DNA of 64,000 nt from Pseudorasbora parva (GCF_024679245.1 NC_090177.1:41104303-41168302), one strand, 5' to 3'. Counted from the stretch's first letter, positions 1 to 13,023 are shown. Program-made: numbers and translations. The notes: generated from the sequence alone by a model not told the origin.

Positions 1-290
1 TTAACTGGTTTAAGCTGGTCATAAGCTGGTTTAAACTGGTCAAGTGCTGGTTTAAGCTGGTCATGAGCTGGTTTAAACTGGTCAAGTGCTGGTTTAAGGT
101 GGTCATGAGCTGGTTTAAACTGGTCAAGTGCTGGTTTAAGATGGTAATGAGCTGGCTTAAGATGGACAAGTGCGGGTTTAAGCTTGTCATTAACTGGTTT
201 AAGATGGTCATGAGCTGGTTTAATCTGGTCAAGTGCTGGTTTAAGCTGGTTATGAGCTGGTTTAAGATAGTCATGTGCTAGTTTAAGATG

Positions 291-3200
291 GTTAAGTGCT
301 AGTTTAAGATAGTCAAGTGTTGGTTTAAGCTGGTCATGAGCTGGTTTAAATTGGTCAAGTGCTGGTTTAAACAGGTCATTAACTGGTTTAAGCTGGTCAT
401 GAGCTGGTTTAAGATGGTCAAGTGCTGTTTTAAGCTGGTCATGAGCTGGTTTAAAAGGGGCAAGTGCTGTTTTAAGCTGGTCATGAGCTGGTTTAAAAGG
501 GGCAAGTGCTGTTTTAAGCTGGTCATGAGCTGGTTTAAAAGGGGCAAGTGCTGTTTTAAGCTGGTCATTAACTGGTTTAAGATGCTTAAGATGGACATGA
601 GCTGGTTTAAACTGGTCAAGTGCTGGTTTAAGCTAGTTTAAACTGGTCAAGAGCTGGTTTAAAATGGTCAAGAGCTGGTTAAAAATGGTCATGAGCTGGT
701 TTAAGCTGGTCAAGTGCTGGTTTAAGCTTGTCATTAACTGGTTTAAGATGGTCATGAGCTGGTTTAAACTGGTCAAGTGCTGGTTTAAGCTTGTCATTAA
801 CTGGTTTAAGCTGGTCATAAGCTGGTTTAAACTGGTCAAGTGCTGGTTTAAGCTGGTCATGAGCTGGTTTAAACTGGTCAAGTGCTGGTTTAAGGTGGTC
901 ATGAGCTGGTTTAAACTGGTCAAGTGCTGGTTTAAGATGGTAATGAGCTGGCTTAAGATGGACAAGTGCGGGTTTAAGCTTGTCATTAACTGGTTTAAGA
1001 TGGTCATGAGCTGGTTTAATCTGGTCAAGTGCTGGTTTAAGATGGTTATGAGCTGGTTTAAGCTAGTCATGTGCTAGTTTAAGATGGTTAAGTGCTAGTT
1101 TAAGATAGTCAAGTGTTGGTTTAAGCTGGTCATGAGCTGGTTTAAATTGGTCAAGTGCTGGTTTAAACAGGTCATTAACTGGTTTAAGCTGGTCATGAGC
1201 TGGTTTAAGATGGTCAAGTGCTGTTTTAAGCTGGTCATGAGCTGGTTTAAAAGGGGCAAGTGCTGTTTTAAGCTGGTCATGAGCTGGTTTAAAAGGGGCA
1301 AGTGCTGTTTTAAGCTGGTCATGAGCTGGTTTAAAAGGGGCAAGTGCTGTTTTAAGCTGGTCATTAACTGGTTTAAGATGCTTAAGATGGACATGAGCTG
1401 GTTTAAACTGGTCAAGTGCTGGTTTAAGCTAGTTTAAACTGGTCAAGAGCTGGTTTAAAATGGTCAAGAGCTGGTTAAAATGGTCATGAGCTGGTTTAAG
1501 CTGGTCAAGTGCTGGTTTAAGCTTGTCATTAACTGGTTTAAGATGGTCATGAGCTGGTTTAAACTGGTCAAGTGCTGGTTTAAGCTTGTCATTAACTGGT
1601 TTAAGCTGGTCATAAGCTGGTTTAAACTGGTCAAGTGCTGGTTTAAGCTGGTCATGAGCTGGTTTAAACTGGTCAAGTGCTGGTTTAAGGTGGTCATGAG
1701 CTGGTTTAAACTGGTCAAGTGCTGGTTTAAGATGGTAATGAGCTGGCTTAAGATGGACAAGTGCGGGTTTAAGCTTGTCATTAACTGGTTTAAGATGGTC
1801 ATGAGCTGGTTTAATCTGGTCAAGTGCTGGTTTAAGCTGGTTATGAGCTGGTTTAAGCTAGTCATGTGCTAGTTTAAGATGGTTAAGTGCTAGTTTAAGA
1901 TAGTCAAGTGTTGGTTTAAGCTGGTCATGAGCTGGTTTAAATTGGTCAAGTGCTGGTTTAAACAGGTCATTAACTGGTTTAAGCTGGTCATGAGCTGGTT
2001 TAAGATGGTCAAGTGCTGTTTTAAGATGGTCATGAGCTGGTTTAAAAGGGGCAAGTGCTGTTTTAAGCTGGTCATTAACTGGTTTAAGATGCTTAAGATG
2101 GACATGAGCTGGTTTAAACTGGTCAAGTGCTGGTTTAAGCTAGTTTAAACTGGTCAAGAGCTGGTTTAAAATGGTCAAGAGCTGGTTAAAAATGGTCATG
2201 AGCTGGTTTAAGCTGGTCAAGTGCTGGTTTAAGCTTGTCATTAACTGGTTTAAGATGGTCATGAGCTGGTTTAAACTGGTCAAGTGCTGGTTTAAGCTTG
2301 TCATTAACTGGTTTAAGCTGGTCATAAGCTGGTTTAAACTGGTCAAGTGCTGGTTTAAGCTGGTCATGAGCTGGTTTAAACTGGTCAAGTGCTGGTTTAA
2401 GGTGGTCATGAGCTGGTTTAAACTGGTCAAGTGCTGGTTTAAGATGGTAATGAGCTGGCTTAAGATGGACAAGTGCGGGTTTAAGCTTGTCATTAACTGG
2501 TTTAAGATGGTCATGAGCTGGTTTAATCTGGTCAAGTGCTGGTTTAAGCTGGTTATGAGCTGGTTTAAGCTAGTCATGTGCTAGTTTAAGATGGTTAAGT
2601 GCTAGTTTAAGATAGTCAAGTGTTGGTTTAAGCTGGTCATGAGCTGGTTTAAATTGGTCAAGTGCTGGTTTAAACAGGTCATTAACTGGTTTAAGCTGGT
2701 CATGAGCTGGTTTAAGATGGTCAAGTGCTGTTTTAAGCTGGTCATGAGCTGGTTTAAAAGGGGCAAGTGCTGTTTTAAGCTGGTCATGAGCTGGTTTAAA
2801 AGGGGCAAGTGCTGTTTTAAGCTGGTCATGAGCTGGTTTAAAAGGGGCAAGTGCTGTTTTAAGCTGGTCATTAACTGGTTTAAGATGCTTAAGATGGACA
2901 TGAGCTGGTTTAAACTGGTCAAGTGCTGGTTTAAGCTAGTTTAAACTGGTCAAGAGCTGGTTTAAAATGGTCAAGAGCTGGTTAAAAATGGTCATGAGCT
3001 GGTTTAAGCTGGTCAAGTGCTGGTTTAAGCTTGTCATTAACTGGTTTAAGATGGTCATGAGCTGGTTTAAACTGGTCAAGTGCTGGTTTAAGCTTGTCAT
3101 TAACTGGTTTAAGCTGGTCATAAGCTGGTTTAAACTGGTCAAGTGCTGGTTTAAGCTGGTCATGAGCTGGTTTAAACTGGTCAAGTGCTGGTTTAAGGTG

Positions 3201-4980
3201 GTCATGAGCTGGTTTAAACTGGTCAAGTGCTGGTTTAAGATGGTAATGAGCTGGCTTAAGATGGACAAGTGCGGGTTTAAGCTTGTCATTAACTGGTTTA
3301 AGATGGTCATGAGCTGGTTTAATCTGGTCAAGTGCTGGTTTAAGCTGGTTATGAGCTGGTTTAAGATAGTCATGTGCTAGTTTAAGATGGTTAAGTGCTA
3401 GTTTAAGATAGTCAAGTGTTGGTTTAAGCTGGTCATGAGCTGGTTTAAATTGGTCAAGTGCTGGTTTAAACAGGTCATTAACTGGTTTAAGCTGGTCATG
3501 AGCTGGTTTAAGATGGTCAAGTGCTGTTTTAAGCTGGTCATGAGCTGGTTTAAAAGGGGCAAGTGCTGTTTTAAGCTGGTCATGAGCTGGTTTAAAAGGG
3601 GCAAGTGCTGTTTTAAGCTGGTCATGAGCTGGTTTAAAAGGGGCAAGTGCTGTTTTAAGCTGGTCATTAACTGGTTTAAGATGCTTAAGATGGACATGAG
3701 CTGGTTTAAACTGGTCAAGTGCTGGTTTAAGCTAGTTTAAACTGGTCAAGAGCTGGTTTAAAATGGTCAAGAGCTGGTTAAAAATGGTCATGAGCTGGTT
3801 TAAGCTGGTCAAGTGCTGGTTTAAGCTTGTCATTAACTGGTTTAAGATGGTCATGAGCTGGTTTAAACTGGTCAAGTGCTGGTTTAAGCTTGTCATTAAC
3901 TGGTTTAAGCTGGTCATAAGCTGGTTTAAACTGGTCAAGTGCTGGTTTAAGCTGGTCATGAGCTGGTTTAAACTGGTCAAGTGCTGGTTTAAGGTGGTCA
4001 TGAGCTGGTTTAAACTGGTCAAGTGCTGGTTTAAGATGGTAATGAGCTGGCTTAAGATGGACAAGTGCGGGTTTAAGCTTGTCATTAACTGGTTTAAGAT
4101 GGTCATGAGCTGGTTTAATCTGGTCAAGTGCTGGTTTAAGCTGGTTATGAGCTGGTTTAAGCTAGTCATGTGCTAGTTTAAGATGGTTAAGTGCTAGTTT
4201 AAGATAGTCAAGTGTTGGTTTAAGCTGGTCATGAGCTGGTTTAAATTGGTCAAGTGCTGGTTTAAACAGGTCATTAACTGGTTTAAGCTGGTCATGAGCT
4301 GGTTTAAGATGGTCAAGTGCTGTTTTAAGCTGGTCATGAGCTGGTTTAAAAGGGGCAAGTGCTGTTTTAAGCTGGTCATGAGCTGGTTTAAAAGGGGCAA
4401 GTGCTGTTTTAAGCTGGTCATGAGCTGGTTTAAAAGGGGCAAGTGCTGTTTTAAGCTGGTCATTAACTGGTTTAAGATGCTTAAGATGGACATGAGCTGG
4501 TTTAAACTGGTCAAGTGCTGGTTTAAGCTAGTTTAAACTGGTCAAGAGCTGGTTTAAAATGGTCAAGAGCTGGTTAAAATGGTCATGAGCTGGTTTAAGC
4601 TGGTCAAGTGCTGGTTTAAGCTTGTCATTAACTGGTTTAAGATGGTCATGAGCTGGTTTAAACTGGTCAAGTGCTGGTTTAAGCTTGTCATTAACTGGTT
4701 TAAGCTGGTCATAAGCTGGTTTAAACTGGTCAAGTGCTGGTTTAAGCTGGTCATGAGCTGGTTTAAACTGGTCAAGTGCTGGTTTAAGGTGGTCATGAGC
4801 TGGTTTAAACTGGTCAAGTGCTGGTTTAAGATGGTAATGAGCTGGCTTAAGATGGACAAGTGCGGGTTTAAGCTTGTCATTAACTGGTTTAAGATGGTCA
4901 TGAGCTGGTTTAATCTGGTCAAGTGCTGGTTTAAGCTGGTTATGAGCTGGTTTAAGCTAGTCATGTGCTAGTTTAAGATG
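291..4980. repeat. ~796-bp higher-order repeat blocks in array A
   Basis: The marker gttaagtgct recurs at 291, 1087, 1882, 2594, 3390, 4186 and 4981, i.e. spacings of 796, 795, 712, 796, 796 and 795. The 712-bp copy lacks four 21-bp units (84 bp) from the stretch containing aaaaggggcaagtgctg. 796 is 38x21 minus 2, because each block contains two irregular units (around gatgcttaagatggac and ctagtttaaactggtc). The 3,099-bp run 1087-4186 is matched by the same offset between later blocks (1882 to 4981), so whole multi-block segments were copied. Confidence 0.85.
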
Positions 4981-7900
4981 GTTAAGTGCTAGTTTAAGAT
5001 AGTCAAGTGTTGGTTTAAGCTGGTCATGAGCTGGTTTAAATTGGTCAAGTGCTGGTTTAAACAGGTCATTAACTGGTTTAAGCTGGTCATGAGCTGGTTT
5101 AAGATGGTCAAGTGCTGTTTTAAGATGGTCATGAGCTGGTTTAAAAGGGGCAAGTGCTGTTTTAAGCTGGTCATTAACTGGTTTAAGATGCTTAAGATGG
5201 ACATGAGCTGGTTTAAACTGGTCAAGTGCTGGTTTAAGCTAGTTTAAACTGGTCAAGAGCTGGTTTAAAATGGTCAAGTGCTGGTTAAAGATGGTCATGA
5301 GCTGGTTTAAGCTGGTCAAGTGCTGGTTTAAGCTTGTCATTAACTGTTTTAAGCTGGTCAAGTGCTGGTTTAAGCTTGTCATTAACTGGTTTAAGCTGGT
5401 CATGAGCTGGTTTAAACTGGTCAAGTGCTGGTTTAAGCTGGTCATGAGCTGGTTTAAACTGGTCAAGTGCTGGTTTAAAATGGTCATGAGCTGGCTTAAG
5501 ATGGACAAGTGCGGGTTTAAGCTTGTCATTAACTGGTTTAAGATGGTCATGAGCTGGTTTAAACTGGTCAAGTGCTGGTTTAAGCTGGTTATGAGCTGGT
5601 TTAAGCTAGTCAGGTGCTAGTTTAAGATGGTTAAGGGCTAGTTTAAGATGGTCAAGTGTTGGTTTTAGCTGGTCATGAGCTGGTTTAAATTGATCAAGTG
5701 CTGGTTTAAACAGGTCATGAGCTGGTTTAAGATGGTCATGAGCTGGTTTAAGATGGTCATGAGCTGGTTTAAGCTTGTCATTAACTGGTTTAAGCAGGTC
5801 ATGAGCTGGTTTAAAATGGTCAAGTGTTGGTTTAAGCAGGTCATGAGCTGGTTTAAGATGGTCAAGTGCTGGTTTAAGATGGTCATGAGCTGGTTTAAGA
5901 TGGTCAAGTGCTGGTTTAAGCTGGTCGTGAGCTGGTTTAAGATGGTCAAGTGCTGGTTTAAGATGGTCAAGTGCTGGTTTAAGCTGGTCATGAGCTGGTT
6001 TAAGATGGTCAAGTGCTGTTTTAAGCTGGTCATTAACTGGTTTAAGATGCTTAAGATGGACATGAGCTGGTTTAAACTGGTCAAGTGCTGGTTTAAGCTA
6101 GTTTAAACTGGTCAAGAGCTGGTTTAAAATGGTCAAGAGCTGGTTAAAATGGTCATGAGCTGGTTTAAGCTGGTCAAGTGCTGGTTTAAGCTTGTCATTA
6201 ACTGGTTTAAGATGGTCATGAGCTGGTTTAAACTGGTCAAGTGCTGGTTTAAGCTTGTCATTAACTGGTTTAAGCTGGTCATAAGCTGGTTTAAACTGGT
6301 CAAGTGCTGGTTTAAGCTGGTCATGAGCTGGTTTAAACTGGTCAAGTGCTGGTTTAAGGTGGTCATGAGCTGGTTTAAACTGGTCAAGTGCTGGTTTAAG
6401 ATGGTAATGAGCTGGCTTAAGATGGACAAGTGCGGGTTTAAGCTTGTCATTAACTGGTTTAAGATGGTCATGAGCTGGTTTAATCTGGTCAAGTGCTGGT
6501 TTAAGCTGGTTATGAGCTGGTTTAAGCTAGTCATGTGCTAGTTTAAGATGGTTAAGTGCTAGTTTAAGATAGTCAAGTGTTGGTTTAAGCTGGTCATGAG
6601 CTGGTTTAAATTGGTCAAGTGCTGGTTTAAACAGGTCATTAACTGGTTTAAGCTGGTCATGAGCTGGTTTAAGATGGTCAAGTGCTGTTTTAAGATGGTC
6701 ATGAGCTGGTTTAAAAGGGGCAAGTGCTGTTTTAAGCTGGTCATTAACTGGTTTAAGATGCTTAAGATGGACATGAGCTGGTTTAAACTGGTCAAGTGCT
6801 GGTTTAAGCTAGTTTAAACTGGTCAAGAGCTGGTTTAAAATGGTCAAGTGCTGGTTAAAGATGGTCATGAGCTGGTTTAAGCTGGTCAAGTGCTGGTTTA
6901 AGCTTGTCATTAACTGTTTTAAGCTGGTCAAGTGCTGGTTTAAGCTTGTCATTAACTGGTTTAAGCTGGTCATGAGCTGGTTTAAACTGGTCAAGTGCTG
7001 GTTTAAGCTGGTCATGAGCTGGTTTAAACTGGTCAAGTGCTGGTTTAAAATGGTCATGAGCTGGCTTAAGATGGACAAGTGCGGGTTTAAGCTTGTCATT
7101 AACTGGTTTAAGATGGTCATGAGCTGGTTTAAACTGGTCAAGTGCTGGTTTAAGCTGGTTATGAGCTGGTTTAAGCTAGTCAGGTGCTAGTTTAAGATGG
7201 TTAAGGGCTAGTTTAAGATGGTCAAGTGTTGGTTTTAGCTGGTCATGAGCTGGTTTAAATTGATCAAGTGCTGGTTTAAACAGGTCATGAGCTGGTTTAA
7301 GATGGTCATGAGCTGGTTTAAGATGGTCATGAGCTGGTTTAAGCTTGTCATTAACTGGTTTAAGCAGGTCATGAGCTGGTTTAAAATGGTCAAGTGTTGG
7401 TTTAAGCAGGTCATGAGCTGGTTTAAGATGGTCAAGTGCTGGTTTAAGATGGTCATGAGCTGGTTTAAGATGGTCAAGTGCTGGTTTAAGCTGGTCGTGA
7501 GCTGGTTTAAGATGGTCAAGTGCTGGTTTAAGATGGTCAAGTGCTGGTTTAAGCTGGTCATGAGCTGGTTTAAGATGGTCAAGTGCTGGTTTAAGATGGT
7601 CATGAGCTGGTTTAAGATGGTCAAGTGCTGGTTTAAGATGGTCATGAGCTGGTTTAAGATGGTCAAGTGCTGTTTTAAGCTGGTCATGAGCTGGTTTAAG
7701 TTGGTCAAGTGCTGGTTTAAGCTGGTCATGAGCTGGTTTAAGTTGAACAAGTGCTGGTTTAAGCTAGTTTAAACTGGTCAAGAGCTGGTTTAAAATGGTC
7801 AAGTGCTGGTTTAAGTATGTCATTAACTGGTTTAAGCTGGTCATGAGCATGTTTAAACTGGTCAAGGGCTGGTTTAAGCTTGTCATTAACTTGTTTAAAC

Positions 7901-8120
7901 TGGCCATGAGCTGGTTTAAACTGATCAAGTGCTGGTTTAAACTAGTCATGAGCTGGTTTAAGATGGTCATGAGCTGGTTTAAGATGGTCAAGTGCTGGTT
8001 TAAGATGGTCATGAGCTGGGTTAAGATGGTCAAGTGCTGGTTTAAGATGGTCATGAGCTGGTTTAAGATGGTCATGAGCTGGTTTAAGTAGGTCAAGTGC
8101 TCGTTTAAGATGGTCATGAG
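4981..8120. repeat. 1,570-bp duplicated segment in array A
   Basis: From 4981 the spacing changes: the marker (here partly gttaagggct) lies at 4981, 5630, 6551 and 7200, giving 649, 921 and 649. Thus 4981-6550 is duplicated with an offset of 1,570 bp. The second copy diverges after about 7560, where plain 21-bp units (gctggtttaagatggtcatga type) take over. This part looks older and more heterogeneous than the 796-bp blocks. Confidence 0.75.
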
Positions 8121-8136
8121 CTGGTTTAAGTTGGTC

Positions 8137-8253
8137 CTACGAAATTCAGGACCGTCTTATAAGCATCTCCGGACCATCTTAAACCAGCTCAAACCAGTTG
8201 CCATGCTTCAAAATATGCCTAACCAGTATATTCAGTTTTTTTTTCTCAACAGG
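8137..8253. mobile_element. Spacer, minimal opposite arm and terminus of the element carrying array A
   Basis: After the last unit a spacer of about 35 bp (tggtcct ... catctccggacc) follows. The unit then reappears inverted (accatcttaaaccagctc), and then a unique end containing ccatgcttcaaaatatgcc, taaccagtat and a T-run closing in caacaggg. The same end lies at about 51490-51565. This suggests a transposon-like element whose terminus is CCCTGTTGA when read inward. Superfamily not identified. Confidence 0.55.
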
Positions 8254-8264
8254 GGACTTAGAGA

Positions 8265-8400
8265 AGTGTTCCTCAAATACAGCCCTGGGGGCCACTCATC
8301 TACCTGTAACTCAGAAGATTAGCATGTTCAGATGTCTTTGATTTGGACTGAAGCTAAACTCTGCAGGGGACTGTCCCTCTGGGACCGGATCTGAGCTAGA
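8265..8400. repeat. Short dispersed repeat fragment (ccctccagg/ctctgcagg family)
   Basis: Contains degenerate forms of gccctgggggccact and gctaaactctgcagggg, words shared with 13024-13140, 22575-22690 and 35510-35585. These look like pieces of one very common cyprinid inverted-repeat element; no intact ends are visible here. Confidence 0.4.
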
Positions 8401-9888
8401 GGCTGGTATGTCAGACCCATGCTATCTATTAGCATGCTCATTCAGAGGCAACACTGTAATGGAAGTGTTTTTTTTTTTTTGTAAATGCCAAGAAAAGTTC
8501 AGACTGCATGGACTCAGTTCATAGTTCAGAAGGATCATGGATGAATTTGATTATGACCAACACTAAAAAAAATTTCTGCGTCTTTTTGCTCTTATTTTAT
8601 ACAATCTTAGTTTGTCATTGTTTAGATCCTCTTTCTATGTTCTTTGTCAGGTCTTGTCCTTTCTTGGATGTGGTTGAGATATGTTCTGTTACTTGTTCCT
8701 AGGTTTATTGTAGTTTCCTGGGATGTATTCCAGAAAGCGTTCCCAGAAAGCATTAGCCGTCATTTCACTCTCTCGGTTGACTATAGATCCGATATAGTCC
8801 AGCTATGAGTAACCCACTTCTAGCCTAAATAACACTGAATTTGGTTACATGTCGTTTTTGCCAAAATAACTTGCGATATGTATGATATTCCATAATGTAA
8901 GCTAAGTCAGCAGTTATTACAAGGTGTTTGGTTTCATTTCTTTGACATGTTCATGTTCTTGATGACTAGTCTATTCTTGGACTATGGTTATAGATGACAC
9001 TTACATTTTCACTGACAGCCCAATTTTTGCCTTGTTTTAGCCTAGACGTCAGGGCTGTGTTTGGGCAGCAAAATCTTTGCTATTAAATGTTTTTTTAAAT
9101 GCAAAATTGTTTGCTGGGTTATACTACTTGCATGGGTAAATTTACTTGGAGTAAGCAGATAAGCTTTCGGATCCAAAACCTTAGGTAACTTTCTAGTAGT
9201 CACAGCAAATTATTCTCTGAGCATAACCCGCTCCTGCAGCTCCTGTTCCAGGGTTAGTTCACTTCACAGGTGTTCAGCAAATTGCTAAGTCTCCAATGAG
9301 CGAACACAAAGTAATGATTATTTTACCCTATTTTATTCCATTCTAATCTCACACATCATGGATCTTCACTTAAAAAGACATGACATTTCAGGACATGACA
9401 TTTTCTATAGGCTATAATGTATTCCTATTAAAAAAATACATATGTGACCGATACTGCCAAACTGAGTCGGAATGCGCACAGGCTAATTACAAGCTGCAAA
9501 AGAAGTGAAAGATTCAAATCTTGGTCAATTCTTGAGGTTTTCACAAAAATTTGTTCATCGAGTCCCCATCTAGCGATCCGTGCCCCAAATAGCAATTCAA
9601 ATGAAATTGGTTTCATTTTAAAGCACATCATTCCAACTTTGTGAACATTCATAGCGAATTCTCATGAGAATGGCATGAGTTTGAACCAATGAAATGATTT
9701 TTTTGATAAAAATTATATATTTTTTTTAAATTCATGCTGATGTTAACAAAATGATCTCACTCGCACTGACTGACAGATCTGAAGCGGGCGCACAAAGACG
9801 CCTCAGACAGCGCAATCTCGATATCCGCACACACACAAAATTACAGCATTTCAAAATATCTGTCATGGCGAGAGTTCACGCAAACATT
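8401..9888. other. Intergenic DNA with degenerate MITE remnants
   Basis: No gene found. A T-run lies at 8466-8480. The words attccagaaagcgttcccag (about 8729) and taacccgctcctgcagctc (about 9226) look like the decayed arms of an inverted-repeat element. Open frames at 8508-8702 and 9444-9644 show no recognisable protein. Confidence 0.5.
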
Positions 9889-11151
9889 GGGCCCTATCTT
9901 GCACCCAGCGCAATTGACTTTGTACACCATGTGTCATGTATCATTCCTATTTTGCACCCGCGCAAAGCGCGCTTTTCCCTCCACAGAAGCATGTCGCTAA
10001 ACTAGTAAATGAACTTGCGCTTCCTTGGCGGTTCAGCGCAAAAAAGGAGGCGTGTTCCGGCGCAAACAATCCCTGGTGCTATTTTGCTGTTCCATTAAAC
10101 AGTTGCGCCACTGACCAGAAAAAACCTAGTCTAAAGTCGCACGTTGTTCATTATGCTATTTTAAGGGCGCATGCTTGACCATAATGTATAGCGTGCACAA
10201 CGCGCGTACACTTTGCTCATGTAATCTACACAGATGCAACAGTTATTTTTGCAAATCATAAATTGTTACACTAAAAAAAAAAATATTAACACATTTTGGT
10301 GTGCCACGAAGATGTGAAAAAATAGGCATAAATCTAGCTTACAAATTATTCAGGCTAATTGTAGTAATTAAGGATCAGACCCTTTTGTCCAATAGTGGCA
10401 AGACATTTATGTATATAAGGACTTCTGACAAATTGGTTTGTCCGTCAAGGAAAAATCGACTGAAAAACTGAAAAAACTGTTTAACCGACGCCTGTTCAAA
10501 CGACGCTATTTTGGGTTTCTCCCATCCCCATACAACACAACTTCTCTGTCTTTCACTCCCTTACAAAAGGAAAATATATTTACCAATATATTACTTGAAA
10601 TATATTTTAATATATTGTAAATATATGGAATAATATATTGATGGTATTATAAAATATATATTCATGTAATATATTGCAAAATATACAAATGATTGCCACT
10701 TTCAATATATTGAAATATATTGAAAGATATAAATATTAATTCCCATATATGTGAATATATTTCCTAATGTATTGCATGAAATTTTCCAATATACTGCAAT
10801 ATATTTTTGTTTCGTAAGGGCTGCTCTTACAAGAACATCAGTCTCCTCGGCTGTGAACCGCTCCTGGCGTGCGTCTGGTAAATACGCCATAATAATAGCG
10901 ATCCATAAGGGAACTTGCGCACCTGCTTTTAAAGGGAATGTTGGATGACGCTCTGATTGGTTTATTCACATTACGCCCAAACCACACCTATGAATAATGA
11001 AGCTACTTCAGACCAACCCATTTTAGATTTGCGCCGGGCGCAATAGCCATTTATCCCGCCGGGAAAATAGCAACAGCGCCGAGACCCGCCCACAAAGTTA
11101 CTTGGGCTTCGTGCTTTGACACTTGCGTTTCAGATCGTTAAAATAGGGCCC
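9889..11151. mobile_element. Non-autonomous DNA transposon with GGGCCCTAT termini
   Basis: Left end gggccctatcttgcaccc and right end ttaaaatagggccc form short terminal inverted repeats. Subterminal gcgccgggcgcaa and cagcgcaa motifs recur near both ends. The host 'att' at 9886-9888 and 11152-11154 could be a 3-bp target duplication. No transposase is visible. The sequence resembles an abundant family in cyprinid genomes. A smaller MITE is nested inside. The family is recognised by eye; superfamily uncertain (3-bp duplication would fit PIF/Harbinger). Confidence 0.65.
10558..10820. mobile_element. Nested AT-rich MITE (CCCTTAC termini)
   Basis: Starts cccttacaaaaggaaaatat and ends aatatatttttgtttcgtaaggg in reverse complement agreement (CCCTTACrAA...). 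The interior is a patchwork of aatatattg-like words. It interrupts the GGGCCC element, whose sequence resumes at 10821, so it inserted later. No clear target duplication seen. Confidence 0.6.
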
Positions 11152-11270
11152 ATTATCTGTTATGTCTTATGTGACAGTTTGGTTAACTGTTAGGGAGAAA
11201 CATCTGATGTGTGACATTATATTAGATCCGTGCGGTACAGGTCTTAATAAATAGGCTGTCTGTCTTAATG

Positions 11271-12595
11271 TTAAAGGTGCCCTAGAATGAAAAATGTAAT
11301 TAGCCTTGCCATAGTGAAATAATAAGAGTTCAGTACATGGACATCACATGTAAGTCTCAAACACCATTGCCTCCTCCTTCTTATGTAAATCTCGTTAATC
11401 AAAAACACCACGGAAAAAGAAGTGCATAAACCCAACCGTGACACAAGCGTTGGGGATCATTTATATGCACACCCCCAACATTTGCATCTGTCCAAACATG
11501 TTCATTGTCAGGCAAAACTGACAGAGCCGAATCATCAGGACTGCAGATAAACAAGACACTGGAGGATAGCAAAAACGGCAGCTCTTTTTATCGTTTAGCG
11601 ATTTCATCCACTTATTGGCTGTTTAAACAATTTCTGATTAAATTGAAAGTTTCTTAGAGAGACAGCATTGTCTAGATAACGCAGGATGCTAGTACAGTAA
11701 CAATAGGAAACACCAAGTACCATACAAAACTAAATAGTGTGTCTAATGACAAAGGATAATATTATTTTGAATTACAAAATACAACCGTAGATACTTTGCT
11801 TACAGATCGTTCACTCGATCCTTCTAGCAAACGTCACCTTTTCCACCATATAAGTTATAACGACAGTCATTTGACAAGGCTATTCATTTTGTATATATAT
11901 ATATAATAAAAAATGTTGTTTTTTTTTTTTTTTTTTGTGAACTTAAGTATGATGTTTTTGCATGCTTGTTCAGAGTACATCACAGTCACTGCGTAACATT
12001 AGCCTACATTGTGACTAACGTTATATTTATTATATATAAATATCTCTGACGAAAAAAAGACGAGTCATCGCTGGTTTTGGTTTTGTCTGAGGGGAAGGAA
12101 GAGTGTACGTGCGGTTGCCAGATTTCAGTAATTAAATCCCCCAAACAGAGCTTTTCTGTGAAAAGAACACGTATACTATCCGGTGTTGTACCTAAACATG
12201 TCCAATCTGGCAACCATATGAACGCGAGCTCTCTCACTCGTGCGCGGATGATCTGAAAACACCAATAAACAAGTAAGCTGTATTTTATCAATCTCCATTT
12301 GAGATGTTCTGCTTAAAGTGTCATTCAGTCGGTCTGAGTTCTGTCAGGACTCACGAGCCGCTTCACTGAACTGCTGTGAGCTGCTGAAATAAGCCAATCA
12401 GAGCAGAGCTCAACATTAATATTCATGACTCTTCCAAATAAGGCAAAAACAGAGCAGGACAATTTATAGGGTTGTAAATGGACCTGTAAAACTGTATCTG
12501 GACAATGTTTGCCCTTAAATAAGCCACATGCCCTCTATGTAGATATCAGAGAACAATTTAACATATTGTTTCAACTCATTCTAGGGAACCTTTAA
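11271..12595. mobile_element. TTAA-flanked non-autonomous element (AGGTGCCCTAGAATGA termini)
   Basis: Left terminus ttaaaggtgccctagaatga (11271-11290) and right terminus tcattctagggaacctttaa (12576-12595) are inverted repeats with one mismatch, and TTAA lies at both outer ends. TTAA target sites are typical of piggyBac and Kolobok superfamilies. The interior is non-coding, with a short (TA)n at 11890-11905 and a T-run around 11918. No transposase remains. It resembles a widespread zebrafish repeat. Confidence 0.7.
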
Positions 12596-13020
12596 TCAAA
12601 CATTTGTGTTACAATGGAACAAGTTGAATAACTTTTTTTCCTATAGATATGGGTTTTGACTTGGTGTGTGCCAAATTTGGTATTTGTTTTAAGGTAGGTG
12701 ATTTTGTTTTAGAACCTTCATAAAACTTTCTTTCCAACAAATCAGACATTTTGAAGGTTTTTTAATAGAGAAGGTGAAATAATTAACAATAATTATGAAC
12801 TCATAATAACTAATTTGTGAAAATCTGCTCATTGAGACTCATTTTGCTAGCACGGTTCGCAATATATCTTATCCTGCAAGATTTGTGCATTTGTAATGAT
12901 TTAATAAAAAATATTTGCATATTTTTGTTCAAATATAATCTCATTTTGGACTATCTCTCCCTCTGTTTATATAACTATCAAACATATATCTTCTAATGCT
13001 AAACTGAGGATTATGGTTTA
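12596..13020. other. AT-rich intergenic DNA
   Basis: No coding, RNA or repeat signature recognised in this stretch. Confidence 0.5.
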
Positions 13021-13023
13021 GGG

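Larger units (their letters stand above)
1..8136. repeat. Minisatellite array A (21-bp units, higher-order structure), left part outside window
   Basis: About 8.1 kb consists of 21-bp units close to gctggtttaagctggtcatga. Units ending in tcaagt and tcatga often alternate, giving a 42-bp dimer, and some units start with taactgg. Because 21 is a multiple of three and most units lack in-frame stops, several frames on both strands stay open for 70-175 codons (heptads such as MSWFKLV on plus, LNQLMTS on minus). These frames break at the same irregular units in every higher-order copy, so I treat them as non-coding. The array starts before base 1 and ends in a flank at 8137. Near-identical copies suggest recent homogenisation or assembly-collapsed/expanded sequence. 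Confidence 0.95.

Noticed and set aside
63..8091. Many 70-175-codon frames in array A on both strands
   Set aside because: All are translations of the same 21-bp unit. Their ends coincide with irregular units, not with gene borders.
1..8136. CRISPR array
   Set aside because: Units are contiguous without unique spacers, the genome is eukaryotic, and no cas genes are present.
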